Assembly (NCBI GenBank): GCA_030044295.1
Contig: JASHWB010000268.1
Coordinates: forward strand, 1-5,476
Direction of reading: 5' to 3'
Length of the DNA: 5,476 bases
Source: Candidatus Acidiferrales bacterium
GTDB taxonomy: Bacteria; Acidobacteriota; Terriglobia; Acidiferrales; UBA7541
Shown: positions 1-4,393 of the stretch, in pieces
Position numbering within the stretch: position 1 is the stretch's first letter
Layout of the letters: each line of letters opens with the position of its first letter
The notes under the pieces: model-generated
The model's database searches: none
Seen by the model: only the letters and a program-made list of their open reading frames with translations
What the model was told of the DNA's origin: nothing
Translations under genes and position numbers: made by a program

Positions 1-380
1 TTGTGGGACAAGAACGACTCCCATCCAAAGTCCGCTAGCGACAGAGTCTTCAGCGCGTCGTCTCGTCTCTTCTCGCCGTTACATTCCTTGCATGCCACGA
101 GCACGTTGCCAGGAACGTGCAGCCCCGCGCGATATCGATTCATGCCGTCGAGATGCTCAATTACCGCGGCACCTAAAGAAAGATCGCGGGAGCAATAGGG
201 ACACAGGTTACAGAACCGGGACCGAACCAACTGTCGGTACCGCTCGCCCTCGATCGTTATGGGCCAATTACGGCTTACGCTGCGACTTAGCTCGTGCAGA
301 AACATGCTTACGAGCTTATTTGCCACATCCGATTTCGCGCGTCGAGTTGCCGTCCGAAGCTGGGAAATAGAATCCTTCAC
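1..380 (-). CDS. HNH endonuclease, partial (C-terminus beyond left edge)
   Basis: Reading the minus strand from GTG at 380 gives 126 residues with no stop before the window edge. The protein carries a zinc-bound HNH (beta-beta-alpha metal) nuclease motif: CNLC at residues 57-60 plus C63, the EHLD segment with H76 as the likely general base, G91-N92, then CKECN at 97-101 and K104. This order (CxxC, H, GN, CxxCN, K) is the classic zinc-ribbon HNH layout, so a metal-dependent DNA-nicking or cleaving activity is expected. Residues 1-56 look helical and basic and match nothing I can name. The start is chosen because GTG overlaps the stop of the upstream regulator gene (GTGA, 377-380) and follows a GGGGGAAG Shine-Dalgarno-like run. 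It is therefore the second gene of a two-gene operon and probably translationally coupled. Its biological target (restriction, mobile element or defence) cannot be told from this fragment, and domains may follow beyond the edge. Confidence 0.88.
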   Translation of the reverse strand, partial: MKDSISQLRTATRRAKSDVANKLVSMFLHELSRSVSRNWPITIEGERYRQLVRSRFCNLCPYCSRDLSLGAAVIEHLDGMNRYRAGLHVPGNVLVACKECNGEKRRDDALKTLSLADFGWESFLSH

Positions 381-622
381 ACATCTTCCCCCAATAGCCA
401 GCGAACGTCGGCATTCAACGCTTTCCCAAGCGCCTTGAGCTCGAAATCCAGCACTCCGCGTAGATCGTTCTCGATTTTTGCGACAGCAGCCCGATCCATC
501 TCGACACCTAGGCGAGCAAGTCGTCCAGATAGATCGTCCTGGGTTAGGCGGGGACTACACCTTCGCCGCGCCTCGGCCACCCGCTTCCCAACGATATTCT
601 TCCGCTGACGGCTCTTCGTCAC
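377..622 (-). CDS. XRE-family helix-turn-helix regulator
   Basis: An 81-residue protein from GTG at 622 to TGA at 377. Nearly the whole length is one Cro/C1-type helix-turn-helix domain. A first helix around IVGKRVAEARRR is followed by LTQDDLSGRLARLG (helices 2-3), then DRAAVAKIEND, which carries the A-K-I-E signature typical of XRE proteins, and a closing ELKALGKALNADVRWLLGE helix pair. The reading frame is open further upstream, to about 760, but that extension would run through the promoter palindrome and has no family character, so GTG 622 is preferred; its Shine-Dalgarno is weak. The gene overlaps the HNH nuclease start by four bases, so it leads the operon. Small regulators of this type commonly bind an inverted repeat in their own promoter, and a perfect one lies 34 bases upstream; autorepression is an inference. 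It resembles controller proteins of nuclease operons in size and placement. Confidence 0.87.
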   Translation of the reverse strand: MTKSRQRKNIVGKRVAEARRRCSPRLTQDDLSGRLARLGVEMDRAAVAKIENDLRGVLDFELKALGKALNADVRWLLGEDV

Positions 623-637
623 GCCGGAGAGGATACG

Positions 638-666
638 TTGAAGGGAACAGAAAAATGTTCTATTAT
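638..666 (+). promoter_or_regulatory. Sigma-70-like promoter for the 716 gene
   Basis: TTGAAG (638-643) and TATTAT (661-666) are separated by 17 bases, matching the sigma-70 consensus at 4/6 and 5/6 positions. Transcription would start near 673, about 43 bases before GTG 716. The -10 lies inside the inverted repeat, so this promoter would share an operator with the opposing XRE/HNH operon. Confidence 0.45.
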
Positions 667-672
667 AGAACA
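656..672. promoter_or_regulatory. Perfect 17-base inverted repeat, likely operator
   Basis: TGTTCTAT-T-ATAGAACA is a perfect inverted repeat of 8-base arms around a single central base. It sits between the divergent XRE/HNH operon and the gene at 716 and covers the -10 hexamer of both predicted promoters. This is the usual place for the binding site of a dimeric XRE regulator, so binding here would block RNA polymerase in both directions. The match to this particular regulator is inferred, not shown. Confidence 0.65.
662..667 (-). promoter_or_regulatory. -10 box for the XRE/HNH operon
   Basis: The minus strand reads TATAAT, an exact consensus -10, inside the inverted repeat. Transcription would begin near base 655, leaving a leader of about 33 bases before GTG 622. 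No good -35 hexamer is seen at 16-18 bases spacing (the best is AGCTAC), so the promoter may be weak or need activation. Confidence 0.5.
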
Positions 673-715
673 GTGTGCGTTTTGGTAGCTGCGCCCGGAA
701 TCGTGAGGTCGAACT

Positions 716-1015
716 GTGGGAAAAATGCTGCTCTGCTTTAAGCTCTCGGTCGACAATCACCCAGGCCCCAGAAAAACCAAAGTGCTCACGCTCTCCCTAA
801 AGGACTGGCTATCTGCCTTAGGGACGCGCGGGCGACTTGGTCTGGAAGTCAAAGTCACCGATATAGTGACGGGGCGGAGATATCTGCTACAACGTTCTGA
901 GTGCGGCCTACCCGGATGCAATTGCGCCATGCGAATAGTGACCGAACTACCTCGGAGCACGCCCAAGCGCGCACAGGCCCGCGCGTCCAGACAAGAGCGA
1001 CTACGTTTCCGCTAA
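716..1015 (+). CDS. Small basic protein with C-x4-C-x-C motif, unknown function
   Basis: A 99-residue reading frame from GTG 716 to TAA 1013-1015, preceded by GAGGT six bases upstream; an in-frame ATG at 725 is an alternative start. I do not recognise a family. Residues 20-60 alternate beta-like stretches (KVLTLSLKDWLSAL, LGLEVKVTDIVTGRRYLLQR). They are followed by C-GLPG-C-N-C at about residues 64-71, a compact cysteine cluster that could bind zinc or a metal, and a strongly basic tail rich in R, K, A and Q from about residue 80. There is no signal peptide or membrane segment, so a cytoplasmic protein, possibly nucleic-acid binding, is the simplest guess. It is divergent from the XRE/HNH operon and probably shares its operator. 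Base composition matches that operon rather than the GC-rich right half. The good Shine-Dalgarno and promoter support a real gene, but without homology this is moderate. Confidence 0.5.
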   Translation: MGKMLLCFKLSVDNHPGPRKTKVLTLSLKDWLSALGTRGRLGLEVKVTDIVTGRRYLLQRSECGLPGCNCAMRIVTELPRSTPKRAQARASRQERLRFR

Positions 1016-1234
1016 AGGTCTCCTTATGGCGAAGCACAGGACTATTGGCAGCGCCAGTGAACCAGCGAACTGTTTCATGACTCTCGGAATGCGGCGATGT
1101 ATCTCGCCCGGCCTACTTCGTTTATCAGACGTTTAATGCTGCTCCCAAGCCGATGTGCATAAAGAACCAAAAACCTGCGCTGAAATCAACACCGCGCACC
1201 ACGGTGCGTGTAAATTATTCCTATTGAATTCTGT

Positions 1235-1423
1235 TTACCACCGTGCTAACATCGGCCGTTTTTCTTGCCTGCTCCGAAGCAGCCGAGGGCGGGCCGGACC
1301 AGTTTGGGAAGCGTGATCGGCTGCACACGCGATCCGTGTGCCCCCGAGACGACGGAAACGAAGGAGACAAATCGCGACGTAGGCCATGAACAGAAAGACG
1401 AACAGAAAGAGGAACCTGAACAT
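1235..1423 (-). CDS. Possible small membrane protein, doubtful
   Basis: A 62-residue frame on the minus strand whose first 22 residues (MFRFLFLFVFLFMAYVAICL and on) form one convincing hydrophobic segment, followed by a basic, disordered-looking tail. The hydrophobic part is partly made by a 12-base tandem repeat (1388-1411) that encodes FLFV/FLFM, so the membrane-like look could be a by-product of repetition. There is no Shine-Dalgarno before ATG 1423 and no recognisable family. An overlapping, longer minus-strand frame covers the same region. Real expression is uncertain. Confidence 0.2.
   Translation of the reverse strand: MFRFLFLFVFLFMAYVAICLLRFRRLGGTRIACAADHASQTGPARPRLLRSRQEKRPMLARW
1388..1411. 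repeat. 12-base tandem repeat, two units
   Basis: GAACAGAAAGAC (1388-1399) is followed directly by GAACAGAAAGAG (1400-1411), 11 of 12 bases identical, with a partial third unit GAAC at 1412-1415. The period is a multiple of three. Confidence 0.6.
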
Positions 1424-1479
1424 GGCGCAATGGCCGCCCCGTCGCTATCGCTGCAGTTTCCCCAAGCCAGGGCATGCGC

Positions 1480-1558
1480 CTACCCGAGACACCGAACGAG
1501 TAGAAACGCGCGTAAGTCGCAGGAAACAAATGCTCGCGCACCTGTCTACCCGAGACAC
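1480..1558. repeat. Direct repeat pair CTACCCGAGACAC
   Basis: The same 13 bases occur at 1480-1492 and 1546-1558, 66 bases apart. A second pair, AAGGGCGGAAC at 1692-1702 and 1759-1769, is 67 bases apart. Confidence 0.5.
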
Positions 1559-1743
1559 TCCGCGTCACGAATTTGCGCGAAAGCTTACGCGGATTGCGGA
1601 ACCATGCTGCGCTAAAGCCCGCAGCGCTACGTTTAATTCTCACGTCACCGGCGCGCTAGGCCGGACCGGGGCGCGCACAAATCATGCTGCAAAGGGCGGA
1701 ACACCCAATCAACCTTCGACACGCCTAAGTCACAGAAAACAAA
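1513..1743. repeat. Diverged 18-base direct repeat (1513-1530 and 1726-1743)
   Basis: TAAGTCGCAGGAAACAAA at 1513-1530 and TAAGTCACAGAAAACAAA at 1726-1743 agree at 16 of 18 bases, both differences being G/A transitions. Their offset (213) nearly equals the offset between the two flanking pairs at 1480 and 1692 (212), which hints at an old duplication of a unit of roughly 66 bases. Confidence 0.45.
1607..1639. repeat. Dispersed hairpin repeat, copy 1
   Basis: A stem GCTGCG (1607-1612) and CGCAGC (1620-1625) with loop CTAAAGCC is followed by GCTACGTTTAATTC. Twenty-six of 31 bases (1609-1639) match the element at 3218-3248. One base pair of the stem changes on both sides between the copies (T-A here, C-G there), which suggests selection or copying of the folded form. 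Confidence 0.55.
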
Positions 1744-1824
1744 GCCAAGTGCAAATTCAAGGGCGGAACGTCCCGGTGCATCTATTTTTCACCTTTTCCG
1801 TCACTCTCAAGTGCTGCGCAGCGG

Positions 1825-1881
1825 CCCCAATCCGCTTCACGGCAGCGACTGCGCGGTCGCGTTGGCGCGCAGCGGATGGGG
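1825..1881 (-). other. Large stem-loop just after the response regulator stop
   Basis: CCCC-A-ATCCGCT (1825-1836) pairs with AGCGGATGGGG (1871-1881), 11 base pairs with one bulged A. Inside it, GCGAC (1845-1849) pairs with GTCGC (1856-1860); an alternative inner stem is CTGCGCG/CGCGCAG (1849-1855 with 1866-1872). It begins five bases after the response regulator stop on the transcribed minus strand. No T-run follows, so it is not a standard intrinsic terminator; a transcript-end stabiliser or factor-assisted terminator is possible. Confidence 0.45.
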
Positions 1882-1886
1882 ACCGG

Positions 1887-2324
1887 TCAGTCGAGGTTGG
1901 GCGCGCGGCGAGGCGCGGGGCTGGAGGTGGGGACGAGCTTGCGAATTTCTTCGACCAGTTTGCGGAAGTCGGCCTTCTCGATGACGGAATGGATGCCGGC
2001 TTCCTTGGCGGCAACCTCTATACGCGCGGAAGCGATGAAGGTGTAGAGCAGGACCGGGACGTGCGGCAGCATGGCGCGGATTTGGCGGCCAGCGCTAATA
2101 CCGTCAAGCACCGGCATGGAGAAATCCAGAATGACGAGATCGGGTTTGAGTTCGGCGGCCTTTTCGACGGCCAATCGCCCGTTGGCGACTTCGGAGCATA
2201 CTTCCCAGCCGGGGTCCGCTCCCGAAATGATGTCGGAGAGCATGGGACGGACTCGATCGTTATCGTCGGCAAGGAGGATACGAACCGCGGAAGGTTTGGT
2301 GCCAGGGCCGGATTGTGCAGTCAA
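1887..2324 (-). CDS. Single-domain response regulator (CheY-like receiver)
   Basis: 145 residues, essentially one receiver domain with a short proline/arginine-rich tail and no output domain. All key residues are present: the acidic pair D20-D21 in LLADDND, the phosphoacceptor D67 in VILDFSMPVLDG, T95 in LLYTFIAS and K117 in VIEKAD. It should accept phosphate from a histidine kinase and act by protein-protein contact, as CheY or Spo0F types do. The start is TTG at 2324, chosen because GAGGA lies four bases upstream and no ATG or GTG precedes the beta-1 strand VRILLADD; twelve or so residues precede the domain. No kinase lies in the window, so it is an orphan here. It stands alone on the minus strand, 359 bases from the next upstream gene, and is followed by a large stem-loop. 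Partner and output are unknown. Confidence 0.95.
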   Translation of the reverse strand: MTAQSGPGTKPSAVRILLADDNDRVRPMLSDIISGADPGWEVCSEVANGRLAVEKAAELKPDLVILDFSMPVLDGISAGRQIRAMLPHVPVLLYTFIASARIEVAAKEAGIHSVIEKADFRKLVEEIRKLVPTSSPAPRRAPNLD

Positions 2325-2550
2325 GTTGTCCTCGTAGGTTGGGCGTTATGTGTTAAAGACAAAACTCCGCGCAAACCAGCGGTCCGCGCTGTGGTTTTCG
2401 CCTGACGTCTGATACCTAAAGCGTGGGAAATCCTACACTGCGTGCCGATGGGCGCAATCCGGTGAACGCCCGGTGACTGGAACGGAACACCACGACAGAT
2501 CCAGGGGTGACAAAACGCGGCGGAATCGAGGGCTGGCGGGCAAATGCAAG

Positions 2551-2596
2551 AAAAAAAGCAACATCCGCACCCTTTGCAAAAAAGCGCAAAGAGCGC
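2551..2596 (-). terminator. Terminator-like hairpin after the 2684 gene
   Basis: On the minus strand, CTCTTTGC and GCAAAGGG can pair around a T-rich loop (stem core CTTTGC 2572-2577 with GCAAAG 2586-2591). After a gap of ATGTTGC a run of seven T follows (2557-2551). The gap between stem and T-run is longer than in a standard intrinsic terminator, so the call is tentative. It lies roughly 90 bases after the stop of the exported-protein gene and would shield the response regulator. Confidence 0.35.
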
Positions 2597-2634
2597 CCTT
2601 TGACTGACGCTCACGGTAAACGGCACCCGGAAAG
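2563..2634. repeat. Dispersed CCGCACCCTT hairpin repeat, diverged copy
   Basis: CCGCACCCTTTGC (2565-2577), an A-rich loop and GCAAAGAG (2586-2593) match the two better copies at 4099 and 5165. The tail CGGCACCCGGAAA (2621-2633) is displaced by about 25 extra bases. The stem pair CTTTGC/GCAAAG replaces CTTCGC/GCGAAG of the other copies with changes on both sides, so pairing is kept, and the C-A mismatch in the middle of the stem is kept too. Confidence 0.55.
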
Positions 2635-2683
2635 CCGGAGACAAAGCGAAGAAAAAGCAGATGCTCCCCACGGTCAGGGAAGA

Positions 2684-3175
2684 CTACATCGAGGCGCGCG
2701 CAAATTGGTCGATCGTGGACGAGAGCGCACGGATGGGGGCAGAGACGTGGACGGTGGCGTCGGAATTGTTGACATCGACGACGATCGAGTCGCCGGACTT
2801 GGCGACCTGCACGTGCTCGCCGGGTGCATCCACTTCAACGAGCGTGAAATCGCCGGCATCGCGCAGATTGGCGAGCGCGGCGTGAATGAACGGCAACTTG
2901 GCCCGAACTTGCCACGCCGCTTGCGCCACCTCACATTGCGGATTGGACGCCACCCAAGGAGAGACGCGCGCGGCGGGCGAGGCGACCCGCGCGGAGAGGA
3001 AGGCGAAGCGCACAGCGGCGGGAGCGATCATCGCGGGGGCGATGACCTCGATGTGGTGAGGTTCGGCGCCCTTTTCCAATACGTTCACGTGGACGAAACC
3101 TTCGCTGCACAGCATTCCCGCGCCTGCGATGCAGACGCCGGCCGTTCCGAGGACGAGTTTTCCGAGAAGGATCAT
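2684..3175 (-). CDS. Exported or membrane-anchored beta-rich repeat protein
   Basis: 163 residues from ATG 3175, with AGGAG seven bases upstream. Residues 7-23 (LVLGTAGVCIAGAGMLC) form a hydrophobic segment after K6, so the protein is exported or N-terminally anchored; the cysteine context does not fit a proper lipobox. The mature part starts FVHVNVLEKG and ends with a module (about 106-151: DAGDFTLVEVDAPGEHVQVA, then KSGDSIVVDVNNSD, VHVSAPIRAL) that clearly resembles residues 99-149 of the gene product encoded just upstream at 3339-3926, sharing VAKS-x-G-(D/N)-x-IVV-x-V. A stretch rich in alanine and proline (46-92) separates the two parts. I cannot name the family; acidobacterial genomes carry many such secreted proteins of unknown role. 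It may be co-transcribed with the upstream paralogue across a 163-base gap, as no separate promoter is evident. Confidence 0.8.
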   Translation of the reverse strand: MILLGKLVLGTAGVCIAGAGMLCSEGFVHVNVLEKGAEPHHIEVIAPAMIAPAAVRFAFLSARVASPAARVSPWVASNPQCEVAQAAWQVRAKLPFIHAALANLRDAGDFTLVEVDAPGEHVQVAKSGDSIVVDVNNSDATVHVSAPIRALSSTIDQFARASM

Positions 3176-3214
3176 GTTTTGGCTCCTAACTTTCGCCCCG
3201 ATGCTTCAAGTGCT

Positions 3215-3248
3215 GCCGCGCTGAAGGCCGCGGCGCTACGTCCAATTC
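3215..3248. repeat. Dispersed hairpin repeat, copy 2
   Basis: Stem GCCGCG (3215-3220) and CGCGGC (3229-3234) with loop CTGAAGGC, followed by GCTACGTCCAATTC. It lies in the gap between the two exported-protein genes and matches the copy at 1609-1639 at 26 of 31 bases with a paired stem change. The 11 bases before the stem (3206-3216) also recur at 1807-1817. Confidence 0.55.
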
Positions 3249-3338
3249 CTTTGCAAAAACCGCGGCGGCGCGTGACTTCTTCGCTGAGAAGCGCTTCGAT
3301 TCGCGCCGTCGACGTGGCCGCTAAAACCATGAGATTCG

Positions 3339-3926
3339 TCATTGCGTGTCGCGGGAGTCGATCCAGACGCGGACTCGTTCGCTCGAGTCGTGCACGGTGA
3401 CCAGCACGATATCTCCCGCGTCACTCAAGGCGCGCAGAGCGGAGGCAACGTCGAGCTGGCCATTGTTCGCGGTGGCGACGAGCGCGTCGGCAACCTTGAT
3501 GGGAACGGTGACGTCCACTTTTTGCCCGCGGTCTTGCTTGTCGATGACGTGGACGACGATGTTGCCGTTGGACTTGGCGACGCGGACGTCGGAATCGTTG
3601 CTGTTGACGGTGACGAATTCGTTGTCGGGGGCGGTGCGGACGGCGTTGAGGATCGTCCGCAGGTCCACGGAGTTCACGTCCGAATAGTGGAACGAGACTT
3701 TGCCGTCGTGGAGATTCTGATTGTTGATGGCGGGCAAGATCGCTTCGGCCAGCGAAAGCGGCACGTTGACATGGACGTTGGCGCTGGTGGTGGGATCCTC
3801 GACCTTCACGTGCAGGTACTTCTCCGCGGGCGCGGCGTTTGCAGCGGCCGCGAGCGGCATCATTCCCGCGGCGAGCAGGCAGAGCACGCGTGCGAGATGC
3901 GTCCCCCTGGGCATGGACGTTTTCAT
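3339..3926 (-). CDS. Secreted protein with two copies of a beta-rich module
   Basis: 195 residues from ATG 3926, with a strong AGGAGGT (3940-3934) seven bases upstream. A classical signal peptide is visible: K2, R7 and R13, hydrophobic core VLCLLAAGMMPLAAAA (14-29), and likely cleavage in the ANAAPA region near residue 32-34. The mature protein is an internal duplication. Unit 1 (about 38-121) runs LHVKVEDP, NVHVNVPLSLAEAI, LRTILNAVR, NEFVTVNSNDSDVRVAKSNG. Unit 2 (about 123-190) runs IVVHVIDK, KVDVTVPIKVADAL, VASALRALSDAGDIVLVTVH, ERVRVWIDS. Each has a V-x-V-x-VP strand-turn, a short helix and a closing V-x-V strand. There are no catalytic motifs or membrane segments after the signal, so a periplasmic structural, binding or sensing role is possible but unproven. 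The downstream gene encodes a related protein. An ECF-type promoter lies upstream, suggesting envelope-stress or sigma/anti-sigma control. Confidence 0.88.
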   Translation of the reverse strand: MKTSMPRGTHLARVLCLLAAGMMPLAAAANAAPAEKYLHVKVEDPTTSANVHVNVPLSLAEAILPAINNQNLHDGKVSFHYSDVNSVDLRTILNAVRTAPDNEFVTVNSNDSDVRVAKSNGNIVVHVIDKQDRGQKVDVTVPIKVADALVATANNGQLDVASALRALSDAGDIVLVTVHDSSERVRVWIDSRDTQ

Positions 3927-3968
3927 GTTGTGAACCTCCTCCGATCTTCCTCGGCGTTCCTGACAGCA

Positions 3969-3997
3969 GATACGGAGCGGGCGACGGAAATGTTCCC
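3969..3997 (-). promoter_or_regulatory. ECF-sigma-type promoter candidate
   Basis: On the minus strand, GGGAACA (3997-3991, core GGAAC) and CGTATC (3974-3969) are 17 bases apart, core to core. This is the common ECF sigma pattern of GGAAC followed by a CGT-type -10. Transcription would start near 3962, about 35 bases before ATG 3926. No sigma or anti-sigma gene lies in the window, so the factor is unknown. Confidence 0.5.
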
Positions 3998-4098
3998 TGA
4001 ACTTTTTGGGAGGCTCCGCGGCCGGCTGCGCGTCCTTTCCTTCGTCAGGACAGCCCGCTTTCGGCTCTCCTCAGAGCGGACCGTGCTCCACGGAGGGA

Positions 4099-4152
4099 AA
4101 ATCCGCACCCTTCGCAACAAAAAAACCGCGAAGAGTGCGGCACCCGGAAATG
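4099..4152. repeat. Dispersed CCGCACCCTT hairpin repeat, copy A
   Basis: CCGCACCCTTCGC (4103-4115) pairs with GCGAAGAGTGCGG (4128-4140), 12 of 13 pairs, around a 12-base A-rich loop. The flanks AAAT before and CACCCGGAAATG after are nearly identical to the copy at 5165-5213, in the same orientation; only the loop differs strongly. Confidence 0.75.
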
Positions 4153-4182
4153 CTGGAGCAAAACGCGGGCGAGTTGGGCGGA

Positions 4183-4202
4183 CGCCAATCCGGAGATTGG
4201 CG
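4183..4202. repeat. Perfect 8-base-pair hairpin with CGGA loop
   Basis: CGCCAATC (4183-4190), loop CGGA, GATTGGCG (4195-4202). No T-run follows on either strand, so it does not look like an intrinsic terminator. It lies about 30 bases after the dispersed repeat copy A. Confidence 0.5.
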
Positions 4203-4393
4203 CCCCAGAAAAAGCGTGGCTATCGCGGTATGCTATGGCGCGAAACGCGAGAGCGAAAAGGGTGGGCGCGGCGATGGCAAGCGCGGAAAAGCAGATCCCT
4301 CATCCCCGTTTCCGACCGAGATCGTCGGGACCGGGTTCGGGATGACCGATCCTTGCTGGCGTGCGCTTTCAGATCGGCGGGGCGGAGGCGGAG

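Larger units (their letters stand above)
1016..1886. other. Long gene-poor interval with diverged repeats
   Basis: About 870 bases between the 716 gene and the response regulator. Reading frames here are short or have arginine/serine-rich, low-complexity translations without family features. What can be seen is a short inverted repeat CGCAC-CACG-GTGCG (1195-1208), a 12-base direct tandem (1388-1411), several diverged direct repeats between 1480 and 1769, a dispersed hairpin repeat (1607-1639) and a large stem-loop (1825-1881). It may be decayed sequence or contain an undetected small RNA; nothing recognisable as tRNA or a known RNA was seen. Confidence 0.5.
2325..2683. other. Gene-poor interval upstream of the response regulator
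   Basis: About 360 bases with no convincing gene. The part nearest the regulator should hold its promoter and leader, but no clear -35/-10 pair could be fixed. A bulged hairpin AAACCA-GCG / CGC-TG-TGGTTT (2373-2397) lies about 50 bases upstream of the TTG start and could form in its leader. The far side holds a diverged hairpin repeat (2563-2634). Confidence 0.5.
3998..4393. other. Divergent intergenic region with hairpins
   Basis: Nearly 400 bases between the ECF-type promoter of the secreted-protein gene and the dehydrogenase start. No gene is supported. It contains a hairpin GTCCT...AGGAC (4031-4050), one good copy of the dispersed hairpin repeat (4099-4152), and a compact stem CGCCAATC-CGGA-GATTGGCG (4183-4202). 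No clear promoter for the dehydrogenase could be assigned. Confidence 0.5.

Noticed and set aside
656..672. The inverted repeat as a LexA (SOS) box
   Set aside because: GTTC-N7-GAAC is inverted, unlike the direct GTTC-N7-GTTC type, and has the opposite half-site order to the GAAC...GTTC type; an XRE operator fits the neighbouring gene better.
1026..1136. A 36-codon reading frame directly after the 716 gene
   Set aside because: An AAAGG lies about seven bases upstream and overlaps the 716 stop region, so coupling is conceivable, but the peptide has no recognisable feature and is too short to support.
1221..1643. A 140-codon minus-strand reading frame in the gene-poor interval
   Set aside because: The product is arginine/serine/proline rich, runs through the repeat pairs and shows no ribosome site or domain.
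1480..1769. A CRISPR array
   Set aside because: Repeats are short, diverged, of different families and not regularly spaced; no cas gene is present.
1386..2405. A long plus-strand reading frame (339 codons)
   Set aside because: Most of it is antisense to the response regulator, whose receiver motifs are complete; the remainder is basic, low-complexity translation with no family features.
2321..2671. A cysteine/phenylalanine-rich 116-codon minus-strand reading frame
   Set aside because: It runs through the hairpin repeat and its T-run and overlaps the response regulator ribosome site; its composition reflects the A/T runs rather than a protein.
2507..3400. A long plus-strand reading frame across the exported-protein gene
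   Set aside because: It is antisense to the 163-residue protein, which has a signal segment, ribosome site and a paralogue next door; the plus-strand product is arginine/glycine/aspartate rich without domains.
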